NCBI GenBank assembly: GCA_027030245.1
Contig: JALVFE010000013.1
Location: forward strand, 45,237-109,236
Reading direction: 5' to 3'
Length of the DNA stretch: 64,000 bases
Source: Melioribacteraceae bacterium
GTDB lineage: Bacteria; Bacteroidota; Ignavibacteria; Ignavibacteriales; Melioribacteraceae
Of this stretch, positions 55,334 through 63,773 are shown one piece after another. Position 1 is the stretch's first letter; every line of letters starts with the position of its first letter. The translations under genes and the position numbers were made by a program. The notes under the pieces are model-generated. The model made no database searches. It was not told where the DNA came from and saw only the letters and a program-made list of their open reading frames with translations.

Positions 55334-56353
55334 TTATCCGATCTTATAATATTGTTTGTACCATTCGACAAATTTTTTCAAACCTGTTTCAATACTTGTT
55401 TGGGGCTTGAATCCTGTTAGCTTGTTTAATCTGTCAATATTTGCAAAAGTAGTTTTTACATCACCGGGTTGCATCGGTAAGAATTTTTTTTCGGCTTCTT
55501 TCCCGATTAAATTTTCCAAAGTATGAATAAAATCCAATAATCTTACCGGTTGATTGTTGCCAATATTCAATACCCGGTATGGGGCAAAACTTGTAGCGGG
55601 ATCCGGATTTTCAAAATTCCAATCGGAATTTTCTACCGGCGGTAGATCGATAAGTCTTATTATTCCGTCAACAATGTCATCTATATATGTAAAATCTCTT
55701 TCCATGTCGCCATTATTGAAAACATTAATGGGTTTATTTTCATAGATTGCTTTGGTAAACGAAAAATAAGCCATATCAGGTCTTCCCCAAGGTCCGTACA
55801 CTGTGAAAAATCTTAATCCGGTTGTTGGTATTTTATACAAGTTAGAATAAGTATGAGCCATTAACTCGTTCGATTTTTTAGTTGCGGCGTATAGAGAAAC
55901 CGGATGATCAACACTATCCGATTCCTGAAAAGGAATTTTTTTGTTTGCACCGTAAACCGAGCTTGAAGAAGCATATATTAGATGTTTCACTTTAAGATTA
56001 TGGGAAAGCTCTAAAATATTTGCAAAACCAACCAGATTGCTTTCGACATATGCAGCGGGATTAATAATAGAGTATCGTACACCTGCTTGAGCCGCTAAAT
56101 GAATTACGACGGACGGCTGAAATTTTTCGACGAGCGCATCTAATTGTTCTTTATTTGCAATATTTATTTTTTCAAATTGAAATCTTTTATCCGTCTTAAG
56201 ATTTTCGAGGCGGTCCATTTTTAATTGGGTATCATAATAATCATTAATATTATCAATACCTAAGATTAAGTTGTCTTTTTCTTGCAATAGTCTTTGTGCA
56301 AGATGAAATCCTATAAATCCCGCAGCACCGGTTAACAAAATTTTGTTCGACAT
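55334..56353 (-). CDS. NAD-dependent epimerase, UDP-glucuronate 4-epimerase type
   Basis: 339 residues; first gene of the 15-gene unit. N-terminal ILLTGAAGFIGFHLAQRLLQ nucleotide-binding motif, NDYYDTQLKMDRLE and LAAQAGVRYSIINP (~residues 40-100) which is a hallmark of the UGlcA epimerase (CapI/LpsL) group, YASSSSVYG, and catalytic YAATK (~150), FFTVYGPWGRPDMA. It converts UDP-glucuronate to UDP-galacturonate, suggesting that the polymer contains galacturonic acid, consistent with the heparinase-like lyase and with amidotransferases. It lies just after the 398-base regulatory gap. No Ugd gene is in the window. Confidence 0.85.
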   Translation of the reverse strand: MSNKILLTGAAGFIGFHLAQRLLQEKDNLILGIDNINDYYDTQLKMDRLENLKTDKRFQFEKINIANKEQLDALVEKFQPSVVIHLAAQAGVRYSIINPAAYVESNLVGFANILELSHNLKVKHLIYASSSSVYGANKKIPFQESDSVDHPVSLYAATKKSNELMAHTYSNLYKIPTTGLRFFTVYGPWGRPDMAYFSFTKAIYENKPINVFNNGDMERDFTYIDDIVDGIIRLIDLPPVENSDWNFENPDPATSFAPYRVLNIGNNQPVRLLDFIHTLENLIGKEAEKKFLPMQPGDVKTTFANIDRLNKLTGFKPQTSIETGLKKFVEWYKQYYKIG

Positions 56354-56543
56354 TTTAGTTACACTTTTTTATGAATAAACACAGCTTCGCCCCGTAAGTT
56401 ACAAGGCGTAACTCCTTAAACTATAAAACTTTACATACGATAATCTAAATATAGACAATAATTTTAATAATTTGCGATTTCCAAAATTGATTTTTCAGTC
56501 GGAGATTAATACATAGTCCTCATTTGTATGATAAAATGTTAAA

Positions 56544-56559
56544 TACAATATTTATGCCT
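56544..56559 (-). promoter_or_regulatory. weak sigma-54-like promoter of the 15-gene EPS unit
   Basis: Minus-strand AGGCATAAATATTGTA has the GGCA block and TTG at right spacing but T instead of C at -12. About 190 bases upstream of the ATG at 56353. Confidence 0.32.
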
Positions 56560-56704
56560 ACTATTAATGTGAAAATGTAATATTAAGTTACACTTTAATA
56601 CACATAGTCGTCTTAAAATGAGAAAGTTTTAGAAATTGTGTCAAAATTTTTATTAAAAAAAATATTTGGAACCTCTAACCAATTAAAGATGTTTTTTAAT
56701 CTTA

Positions 56705-56720
56705 AGGCATACTTCTTGAT
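56705..56720 (+). promoter_or_regulatory. weak sigma-54-like element before the AsnB-like gene
   Basis: AGGCATACTTCTTGAT keeps GGCA and TTG; the last C is A. It lies about 31 bases before the ATG at 56752. Marginal on its own. Confidence 0.22.
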
Positions 56721-56751
56721 TTAAACTGAAGTGTGCCAATAGGGGGTAATA

Positions 56752-58473
56752 ATGGGTGGATTTTTTATCATAATTAAAGAATATGAACATGATAATAATC
56801 TAAAACAATATAATGCTGAAAGGGGGTTAGACGTTTTTAACAAGAAAGGCTTAAAGCTTAATAAATTTATTCAAAAAGAAAATTTCGAAGTCTATACTTT
56901 CTATAAACGTTTTCATGAAAAAGAAAACACGTTTATTTTCCCTAATGGTGATTTTTTAATTACTGTTGGTACATTTTTATATGATGGTGAAACAGGTCAA
57001 AATGCTGTTAATGAATTATATAACGATTTGAAGAAAAATAAAAGGTTTTTGTTAAATAAAACAAACGGGCAATTTGCTGTTATTTCTTTCGTAGAAAATG
57101 AGTTGAAAATATTCAATGACAGCTTAGGACTTTACCACATATTTTTTGATGACCAGTTGAAAATTATTTCCAATTCATTTTTAGCAGTTTCTAAATCGGT
57201 GATAAATAAGGAAGTATCGATACAAGAAATTTACGAATACATTTTTAACGGTGCGACATATGGAAACAAAACGGTTTTCAAAAATATTAATAGTATCGAC
57301 AGAAAAGAAATTTTAACACTTTACCCACGTAAAAATTTTGATAATAAACAGTTTCCGAGATTTGACGTAAATGTAGGGGCAACTTATAAAAATTTAATAG
57401 AATCCGTTTCGGATGATTTAATAAACTATTTCCGGATGATTAAAAATAATTTTGGGAATAATGTTTCATCCGCTTTATCGGGTGGCTATGATTCCAGATT
57501 AATGTTTGCAATAATGAACAAGCTTGACATGGAGCCTCAACTGTATGTCTCCGGCAATGAAAAATCGAGTGATATTAAAGTAGCTCAGACAATCTCAAAG
57601 CATTATAATATTCCGCTGGAAATTTATTATGAAAAAAATAATACAAAATTATCACCCGAAGAATTTTATGAACTCATTAAATTTAAGTTTTATTTAAACG
57701 ATGGAATCAGTACGAAAGGATTATTTCTGACTACCTCCCAAATGGATTTAAAGACTACCCAAAATAAACTGTTAAACTTAAATGGGGGAGGCGGAGAAAT
57801 ATTCAGAGATTTTTGGAAATTAATAAACAAAAGATTTACCGTTTCAGATTTTGTTACATCGAGGTATGATGTTGCCTTGGAAAGTTATTGTACGGATAAA
57901 TTTAATTCAGAAGCATATCTATCCAATTTAGGTTTTAAAATTAAAAAAGCCTTGGATTCTGAAGATGAGCAACTTACCCGTCAAGAAATTGACCGTATAT
58001 ATCCGTTCTTTAGAATGAGATTTTGGATGAGTGCCGTAAACAAAAGGTTAAATTATCTTTCTTGTGCAATTTGGCCTTTTGCGGAATGGCGTTTGGTAGA
58101 GAAAAGCAATTTGATTCCGGTAAAGTATAAATTTTTCGGAAAATTTGAAGCAGATTTGATTAAAAATATTTCACCCGAGGTTGCAAAATTTAACTCGAAT
58201 TATGGTTACAATTTTTATGATCCCTTACCTGTAAAATATAAAATCAAAGAAGGGGTTAAATATGGAATTCCGGTGTCTCTCAGACCCTGCTTGAGGAAAA
58301 AGAAATTGAAATCTAATTTCAAGCTTCCTTACTATTTCCAAAATGAATATCGGGAGCAATTTTTCGATAAAGAAAGTTATTTTGTCAGTGAATATATTGA
58401 TACGTCGTATCCGCATTTTGAAACGGTTTCAAGAATATTTTCGTTAGAATTGTTACTAAAAGACGCAATTTGA
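56752..58473 (+). CDS. asparagine synthase-like protein lacking the glutaminase cysteine
   Basis: 573 residues. The N-terminal half follows the Ntn fold loosely, but the second residue is Gly (MGGFFIII) rather than Cys, so glutamine hydrolysis cannot occur by the normal route. The C-terminal synthetase half keeps the ATP-pyrophosphatase loop SALSGGYDSRLMFA (Ser243-Asp247) and NLNGGGGEIFRDFW around residue 345, in place of GGDGGDE. Comparable enzymes adenylate a carboxylate and use ammonia or an amine, as in beta-lactam or peptide cyclisation systems. Substrate unknown; a modified uronic acid is plausible given the locus. Good RBS: AGGGGG before ATG. It is divergent from the EPS unit. Confidence 0.7.
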   Translation: MGGFFIIIKEYEHDNNLKQYNAERGLDVFNKKGLKLNKFIQKENFEVYTFYKRFHEKENTFIFPNGDFLITVGTFLYDGETGQNAVNELYNDLKKNKRFLLNKTNGQFAVISFVENELKIFNDSLGLYHIFFDDQLKIISNSFLAVSKSVINKEVSIQEIYEYIFNGATYGNKTVFKNINSIDRKEILTLYPRKNFDNKQFPRFDVNVGATYKNLIESVSDDLINYFRMIKNNFGNNVSSALSGGYDSRLMFAIMNKLDMEPQLYVSGNEKSSDIKVAQTISKHYNIPLEIYYEKNNTKLSPEEFYELIKFKFYLNDGISTKGLFLTTSQMDLKTTQNKLLNLNGGGGEIFRDFWKLINKRFTVSDFVTSRYDVALESYCTDKFNSEAYLSNLGFKIKKALDSEDEQLTRQEIDRIYPFFRMRFWMSAVNKRLNYLSCAIWPFAEWRLVEKSNLIPVKYKFFGKFEADLIKNISPEVAKFNSNYGYNFYDPLPVKYKIKEGVKYGIPVSLRPCLRKKKLKSNFKLPYYFQNEYREQFFDKESYFVSEYIDTSYPHFETVSRIFSLELLLKDAI

Positions 58474-58487
58474 AAAGGTTTTTCAGA

Positions 58488-58503
58488 TGGCATATATTTT
58501 GCC
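58488..58503 (+). promoter_or_regulatory. candidate sigma-54 promoter of the beta-helix gene
   Basis: TGGCATATATTTTGCC matches TGGCA-N6-TTGC with exact spacing; GG and GC positions are perfect. It lies 15 bases past the AsnB-like stop and about 80 bases before the ATG at 58585. Confidence 0.58.
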
Positions 58504-58584
58504 CTTACAAATTCTTGATTAATTTTATTTTATTTTATTCGATAATGTAAATTACGGTAATTTGCATTAACAAAGGGGTTTTTA

Positions 58585-61068
58585 ATGAGACTTCCAATCA
58601 TATATTTATTTTTAATAGTTTTTAATTTTATTTACTTGAATGCCCAAACAACGTACTATGTATCAAATTCGGAAGGTAATGACAATAATAGCGGAACTTC
58701 AGAAGCCACTCCCTTCAAGACCATAGACAAGGTTAATCAACTCTCCTTAAAACCAGGTGACAAAGTTCTATTTAAAAAGGGAGATACTTGGATTGGAACA
58801 GGTATTAAAATCAAAAATACTAACGGTACGCAAAATAATCGGATTGTTTTCGGCTCATACGGTAGTGGTGAAAAACCTATTATATCTTTAATTACGGATA
58901 TAAAGAATTGGACAGATCCGAATAATTGGGTCAAAGCTCAAAATAACGTTTGGAGAATGATACTGAGTGGGAAACAAAAGACCAATAGAATAAACAGAAT
59001 GTGGCTTGATAACATCCAATATAAAAAAGCCGAAACAAAAGATGTTTATTGGGCAACTACAAGCCATTACGGAATACCTCTTAAGCCGGGTCCCAGATAC
59101 ACCTACGGAATTGGTGACGAATATCGTTTTTGGGATGACGGTAACGGCACGCTTTATCTTTACGCTGAAGATAATCCCGCATCTTATTACAAATCAATTA
59201 AAACAAATATTTCGGATAAATCCATCTATGTTTTCCATGCGAAAAATTCGGATTATATAACAATAACCGATTTGGATTTAAGGGGAGGACTCAGAACAAT
59301 CAGAATCGAGGGTTGTTCTTTTTTGATTATTGAGAACTGTAAGGTCGGTTATTCTTCGATGCAGGGAATAAGTTTAAGAAATGATTATGGTACAAAAATG
59401 AGTGATTATTGTGTAATTAGAAATAATTATATTGATGCTCATTTTGATGACTTATATGGGGGTATATACAGATGGTTGGGCGGAGCTTATACAGTAGAAG
59501 GTAATAGTTTTATTTCTGTTAATATTGGTGTCTCACTTGAGAACGGTGTAAACCATGCAAAGGTTTATGGTAACTATGTTAAGGATTTTCATTTTGCCAG
59601 TTTTAGGATTCATGGCGGAGATAATAAATATAAGCGAAGTACATATAATGAAATTTTTGACAATAAATCCTATACGGATAAAATAGTTTCTGGCAGATTG
59701 GGGCATATTGGAGCATATGCTCCACAAATGGGAGTTTGTGCATATAATAAATTTTATAGAAATTACGCAAAAAGCCCTGGACTTAATTTTGAAATTGGCG
59801 GTGATCATAATTATATATATTATAACATTATTGACGAGTCTCATTATGTAGAACCGAAAGTTTATACTGGTATGGGTATCGGAATTTCGTTGGAACCGAC
59901 TAATCCTCAGGGCATTAGTAAAAATAATTATGTTTTTAACAATACAATATATAAAGTGGTAAAAAGACCTTTAGGTAGATGGCCGCAAGATGATTGTTGG
60001 CTATTTAATAATTTGATAATAAATTCAGGTAACGGAGCCGACAATATTTGGCTCGGAGAAGTTGTTAATAACAGAATTGTAGTAAAAAATAATTTGATTT
60101 ATTACGATGGTAAATCAAAAAACGATATAGTTTGCCAGTTCAATAAAAAAGGTCTTACAATTGATGAATTTAATAGAATTGATGAAAACTCAAACGAAGA
60201 TTTTAGCGGGAATATTTTGTTTATCGGTAACCTTAACGATCTTTTAGTTGATCCTTCCAATGGTAATTTTTCCGTAGTAAAAAATAGCCCGGCAGACGGT
60301 GGCGGTATCGATATCACTAAATTTGTTCCCGCCGGATTCACCGATATAAACGGAAATTCTGTTAATTTAAGTAAACCTTCCATCGGAGCCGTAGAAGCTT
60401 CTTCAATAACTCCACAACCCACTTTAAGTGCAAACATCAGAGTATTCCTTGAAGGAGCTTATATCGGAAATTCAATGGATTCAAAGTTAGCAAGAAACAA
60501 AACGATACCCAAAACTCAACCATATGCTAATGCACCGTGGGAATACAAAGGTAACGAGACGGCAGCGGAAATTAAAAATGATATTGTCGATTGGATATTA
60601 TTGGAACTTCGTACGGATGAAAACAATTCTTTCCATAAAGAAGCCGCATTATTGAATAGAAACGGTTATGTAGTGGAGTCCGACGGCTCTACGCCATTTA
60701 AGTTTAAGAATGTAAATAAAGGAGATTATTTTTTGGTTATTTACCACCGTAATCATCTGCCTCTTATGTCTTCGCAAAAAATCCATGTTGATCAAAGCGG
60801 TGCAGCCGAATATGATTTTACTAAAAATGCTAATAGCTCTTTTGGTGGAAGCGATGCTTTGGTTAAATTTAATGACGGTTATTTCGGAATGATTGCCGGA
60901 GATGCCGATGCAAACGGCGTGATAAACGTACTCGATAACGGTAAAGTTCAGGCGGCTATGTTTTCTCTCGGATATCTACAAGCCGATACGGATATGAATA
61001 ATGTAATAAATGTTTTGGATTATACTTTTATTAGTAAAAATCTCTTAAAAACAAGTAAAGTGCCTTAG
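58585..61068 (+). CDS. secreted right-handed beta-helix protein with dockerin-like C-terminus
   Basis: 827 residues. Signal peptide (cleavage near LNA-QTT), then a parallel beta-helix (~25-600) with the common start TYYVSNSEGNDNNSGTSEATPFKTI and repeated N-rich turns (YNIIDESHY, NYVFNNTIYK), a fold used by pectate-lyase-like and alginate-lyase-like enzymes. A beta-sandwich domain of a type common before sorting regions follows (~605-790: VFLEGAY, VDWILLELR, FLVIYHRNHLPLMS). The end carries two Ca2+-loop repeats, GDADANGVINVLD and TDMNNVINVLDY, as in dockerins. No T9SS sorting domain is seen. Probably acts on, or anchors to, extracellular polysaccharide. Confidence 0.8.
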   Translation: MRLPIIYLFLIVFNFIYLNAQTTYYVSNSEGNDNNSGTSEATPFKTIDKVNQLSLKPGDKVLFKKGDTWIGTGIKIKNTNGTQNNRIVFGSYGSGEKPIISLITDIKNWTDPNNWVKAQNNVWRMILSGKQKTNRINRMWLDNIQYKKAETKDVYWATTSHYGIPLKPGPRYTYGIGDEYRFWDDGNGTLYLYAEDNPASYYKSIKTNISDKSIYVFHAKNSDYITITDLDLRGGLRTIRIEGCSFLIIENCKVGYSSMQGISLRNDYGTKMSDYCVIRNNYIDAHFDDLYGGIYRWLGGAYTVEGNSFISVNIGVSLENGVNHAKVYGNYVKDFHFASFRIHGGDNKYKRSTYNEIFDNKSYTDKIVSGRLGHIGAYAPQMGVCAYNKFYRNYAKSPGLNFEIGGDHNYIYYNIIDESHYVEPKVYTGMGIGISLEPTNPQGISKNNYVFNNTIYKVVKRPLGRWPQDDCWLFNNLIINSGNGADNIWLGEVVNNRIVVKNNLIYYDGKSKNDIVCQFNKKGLTIDEFNRIDENSNEDFSGNILFIGNLNDLLVDPSNGNFSVVKNSPADGGGIDITKFVPAGFTDINGNSVNLSKPSIGAVEASSITPQPTLSANIRVFLEGAYIGNSMDSKLARNKTIPKTQPYANAPWEYKGNETAAEIKNDIVDWILLELRTDENNSFHKEAALLNRNGYVVESDGSTPFKFKNVNKGDYFLVIYHRNHLPLMSSQKIHVDQSGAAEYDFTKNANSSFGGSDALVKFNDGYFGMIAGDADANGVINVLDNGKVQAAMFSLGYLQADTDMNNVINVLDYTFISKNLLKTSKVP

Positions 61069-61771
61069 ATTAATAATAATAAATACTTTAATATATAATA
61101 AAGAAGATTTTGATATATAAAAATACCCAGATTTTTCCGAAAAGAATTTCCGAGGGAATGTATTTATATAAAATTAAATCATATTCCTTGGGAAAGTGAA
61201 AAAGAAATAAAAATCTCGGTTACTGTTTATTATTCTTTATTCTGTTTATCTTTAATTCTAACTTTAAATATTTACAAAAAATTTATACGCTACTATTTCC
61301 CAGCTGTTAACTTCAAGCGTCTTTTATTTGAGTCTATTTATAAATTATTTTTTATTCCATATTTATGAAATTAATTCATTTGAAATTTGCTTTTAAAAAA
61401 ATCTCTCTTTATTGAGATTCGAGGAATTATCATTAAGTTCAATGAAAAGAAGAAATGCCGTTTTATAACTAAAACGGTAAATTTTCTTTTGCGAAAAATC
61501 ACTTATTTTGATAAGTTACATTTAATTTATTATATAATTCTAAATGCCAATAATGCTGATTAACAATGCTTATTTATTCTCTTAGATTCTTATTGCACTT
61601 GTTTCGTATTAAAGAATTTGTGAAATGAATAATTTGAAGACTTGGAATTTTAATATAATACAAAGTTTTTCTTATCACCAAAGCAAGTAATTTTCCGAAT
61701 GTAAATTGTATACAAATTTTTGTTGCAAAAAACAGTAAACTTTTGAATTAATAATATTGTAAGAGAACAAT
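61069..61771. other. 703-base AT-rich region without a recognised gene
   Basis: Only very short open frames (under 20 codons) are seen. A CCGTTTT/AAAACGG repeat (61458-61477) followed by a T-rich stretch might act as a weak plus-strand terminator. A TTCC...GGAAT imperfect repeat lies at about 61147-61195. I see no promoter motif with confidence. It may hold an upstream leader of the gene at 61772 or decayed sequence. Confidence 0.4.
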
Positions 61772-62716
61772 ATGAAAACTGAGAAAATAAAACCTCTTAT
61801 TAAAGGCATAATAATACATATGCCGGGTGTAAAAAAGATATTAACACAAAAGACCCGGGGAACAACTGAAAGTAGATATTGCTATTCGGTGTGGATGCGA
61901 CATTTAACGAATTGGTATACTGTTAAAAAAAGAATTCCGGAAGTTGTTGCCGAATTAGGGCCTGGCGATTCATTAGGAATTGGATTAGCTGCTCTACTAT
62001 CGGGAAGTAAACAAATTTATACATTGGATGTTGTCAAATATTGGGATACTAAGCAGAATTTAAAGATATTTAACGAATTAGTAGAACTTTTTAAAAATAA
62101 GTCCGATATACCAAATAATACTGAATATCCTAAAGTGAAACCTTTATTAGAAAACTATGATTTCCCGACTTATATTCTTTCAGATAGTAGATTGAATGAA
62201 ACGTTAAATGAAGAACGATTAGAAAGTATACGGAAGGAAATTCTGGATATTGACAATCCTAATAATTCATTTATAAAGTGTTATATTCCCTGGGAAGATT
62301 CAAATATTATTAAACCGGAATCTGTTGATTTTATTTATTCACAAGCAGTTTTGGAACATGTTGAAGATTTGGAAAAAACTTATAACGCGATGCATAAATG
62401 GCTTAAAACTGACGGATTAATGTCACATGATATTGATTTTAAATCACATGGAATAACAAATAGTTGGAATGGTCATTGGATGTTTTCCGATTTTGAGTGG
62501 AAGATTGTAAAAGGAGGTAAAAAATTTTTGATTAATAGACAACCATTCTCAAGACATGTAGAACTGCATTTAAAGTACGGATTTAAAATACTTAAAATGC
62601 TACCAACAACTTTGGAAAACAAACTAAATAGAAAACACCTTTCGAAAAGATTTAAAAATTTATCCGAGGAAGACCTGACAACAAGTAGCGTATATATTTT
62701 GTCGAAAAAGATTTAA
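61772..62716 (+). CDS. class I SAM-dependent methyltransferase of EPS type
   Basis: 314 residues with motif I EVVAELGPGDSLGIGLAALL (~50-69) and a second strand ending IYTLDVVKYWD, a longer middle helical part, and methyltransferase-11-like EAVLEHVEDLEKTYNAMHKWLK (in the sequence QAVLEHVEDLEKTY), with SHDIDFKSHG near residue 225. Such proteins are commonly found as sugar or capsule methyltransferases near glycosyltransferase clusters. The gene is isolated, with 703 and more than 1,000 bases of poor sequence on each side. The first 40 residues are basic and include MPGVKKIL, which may bind membrane or polymer. Confidence 0.72.
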   Translation: MKTEKIKPLIKGIIIHMPGVKKILTQKTRGTTESRYCYSVWMRHLTNWYTVKKRIPEVVAELGPGDSLGIGLAALLSGSKQIYTLDVVKYWDTKQNLKIFNELVELFKNKSDIPNNTEYPKVKPLLENYDFPTYILSDSRLNETLNEERLESIRKEILDIDNPNNSFIKCYIPWEDSNIIKPESVDFIYSQAVLEHVEDLEKTYNAMHKWLKTDGLMSHDIDFKSHGITNSWNGHWMFSDFEWKIVKGGKKFLINRQPFSRHVELHLKYGFKILKMLPTTLENKLNRKHLSKRFKNLSEEDLTTSSVYILSKKI

Positions 62717-63392
62717 TAAATATTATGAAATGTAATTAATTGGCATAATGAAAGTCTTAACTTATCCATTTAAATTCAGTTCACTCCTCTGTCAAACTTG
62801 ATCGGGTTGCTTTACAAATTAAAAATTCAATACGAGGTTGTGGATACTGTAAAGTGATTTATGTATAGGAAAATCTAAAAATTAAAATTTAATCAGATCT
62901 ATCCTAAGGATATGTAGAAAAATTAGTCCTTAAAGAATGCATTTTGCTAAAGAATAATAGCTCCTATTTGCCATAACGAGCAAATATGCATAAACCGAAC
63001 CTCTGCAAGCTAAAAAATAACAATTTTTTAAAAGCGTCGTCAATAGGAACAAGAGCTTTTTTTAAATTGCTTTCTGAATTATATGTGAACAGATACCACG
63101 GTGTTTGTATATAAATTTTTCTAATTTCATGGTGATACTTTAAATAAATTGAAAGATTGTCCTAGTTTTTTCTTTTTTAAAGGAGTCCTTTGGAGAAGAT
63201 TTAATAGCTAGCGTGTGTTTATTTCTCAGGTTTTTTCTTGCTTGTCAAATTTTAAAGGACGGTTTCTTAAGTCGGAGCTTTGTAAATGTTATTGAGCTGC
63301 TATAAAAATTTTTTTTTATTCTTAATAATATATGTTTTAAAATTTTTCCCTCCGGTGATATACTCAAAACCTTTTACATTACTAATCTACTA

Positions 63393-63431
63393 AAAGGAAT
63401 TGTTTTACATTGTAAAGCAATTCCTTTTTTT
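63393..63431 (+). terminator. strong rho-independent terminator 680 bases after the last plus-strand stop
   Basis: The arms AAAGGAATTGTTTTACA (63393-63409) and TGTAAAGCAATTCCTTT (63411-63427) are inverse with one G-U pair, followed by seven Ts. It implies a plus-strand transcript in the preceding, apparently non-coding, stretch. Confidence 0.8.
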
Positions 63432-63499
63432 ATTGTACCAAATCTCTCCACTGTTTTCCTTGTCTTGTTTCAATTTGATATTTAACAGAAATCCTACAA

Positions 63500-63542
63500 T
63501 TGATTTATATCACATTTTCGAATAAAATTGATTTATATCACA
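63500..63542. repeat. two direct 15-base repeats upstream of a sigma-54-like promoter
   Basis: TTGATTTATATCACA occurs at 63500-63514 and exactly again at 63528-63542, start to start 28 bases. Each is half CRP-like (ATCACA) and half FNR-like (TTGAT). The second copy ends one base before the -24 element. Likely binding sites for one regulator. Confidence 0.6.
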
Positions 63543-63543
63543 C

Positions 63544-63559
63544 TGGCATTAATCTTGCA
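63544..63559 (+). promoter_or_regulatory. candidate sigma-54 promoter of the last secreted protein gene
   Basis: TGGCATTAATCTTGCA matches the -24/-12 consensus at TGGCA and TTGCA with exact spacing. It is about 215 bases upstream of the ATG at 63774. Confidence 0.62.
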
Positions 63560-63710
63560 AAATAAAAGAGCTTTTACAACTAAAATATTATCTTGTTTAT
63601 GCATAAGACTGCTTTTCAATTATCTCTTTCCTTTTACGTGTTACAATTAATGAAATTTTTAAAAATATTTATTTGGGAAAAGTATTGAGTTAGCTTAGTC
63701 AAAATAAAAA

Positions 63711-63738
63711 GGACTAACAAGCTGCCACTTGTCAGTCC
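63711..63738 (+). promoter_or_regulatory. hairpin in the leader of the last gene
   Basis: GGACTAACAAG (63711-63721) pairs with CTTGTCAGTCC (63728-63738) with one mismatch, loop CTGCCA. No U-tract follows, so it is not a terminator. It may stabilise the mRNA or bind a regulator; it is followed by the GCATTAACAAA leader motif shared with the gene at 58585. Confidence 0.5.
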
Positions 63739-63773
63739 TCGGTGCATTAACAAAAGGAATGGGAGTATTTGTA

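Larger units (their letters stand above)
56354..56751. other. 398-base divergent regulatory region
   Basis: No gene seen. The stretch lies between the minus-strand EPS unit (start 56353) and the plus-strand AsnB-like gene (start 56752). It contains two sigma-54-like elements (56544-56559 minus, 56705-56720 plus), a near-palindrome TCTTAAAATGAGA (56612-56624) resembling the one at 12356, and a short AGTTAC/GTAACT inverted repeat (56397-56413) in the minus-strand leader. Confidence 0.5.
62717..63773. other. 1057-base gene-poor, AT-rich region
   Basis: No convincing gene. From the left: unremarkable AT-rich sequence, a 42-codon frame at 62986-63114 without RBS, a near-palindrome AAAGGAGTCCTTT at 63179-63191, a strong plus-strand terminator hairpin at 63393-63431, two 15-base repeats and a sigma-54-like promoter (63500-63559), and a leader hairpin at 63711-63738 before the last gene. 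Confidence 0.5.

Noticed and set aside
61458..61490. CCGTTTT/AAAACGG hairpin as a terminator
   Set aside because: The stem is only 7 bp and the T-tract is interrupted; 390 bases from the nearest stop. Mentioned only in the gap note.
62986..63114. A 42-codon open frame (starting MHKPNLCKL) in the gene-poor right end
   Set aside because: No Shine-Dalgarno, no recognisable domain or signal, and such a length occurs by chance in a 1-kb gap; left as part of the gap description.
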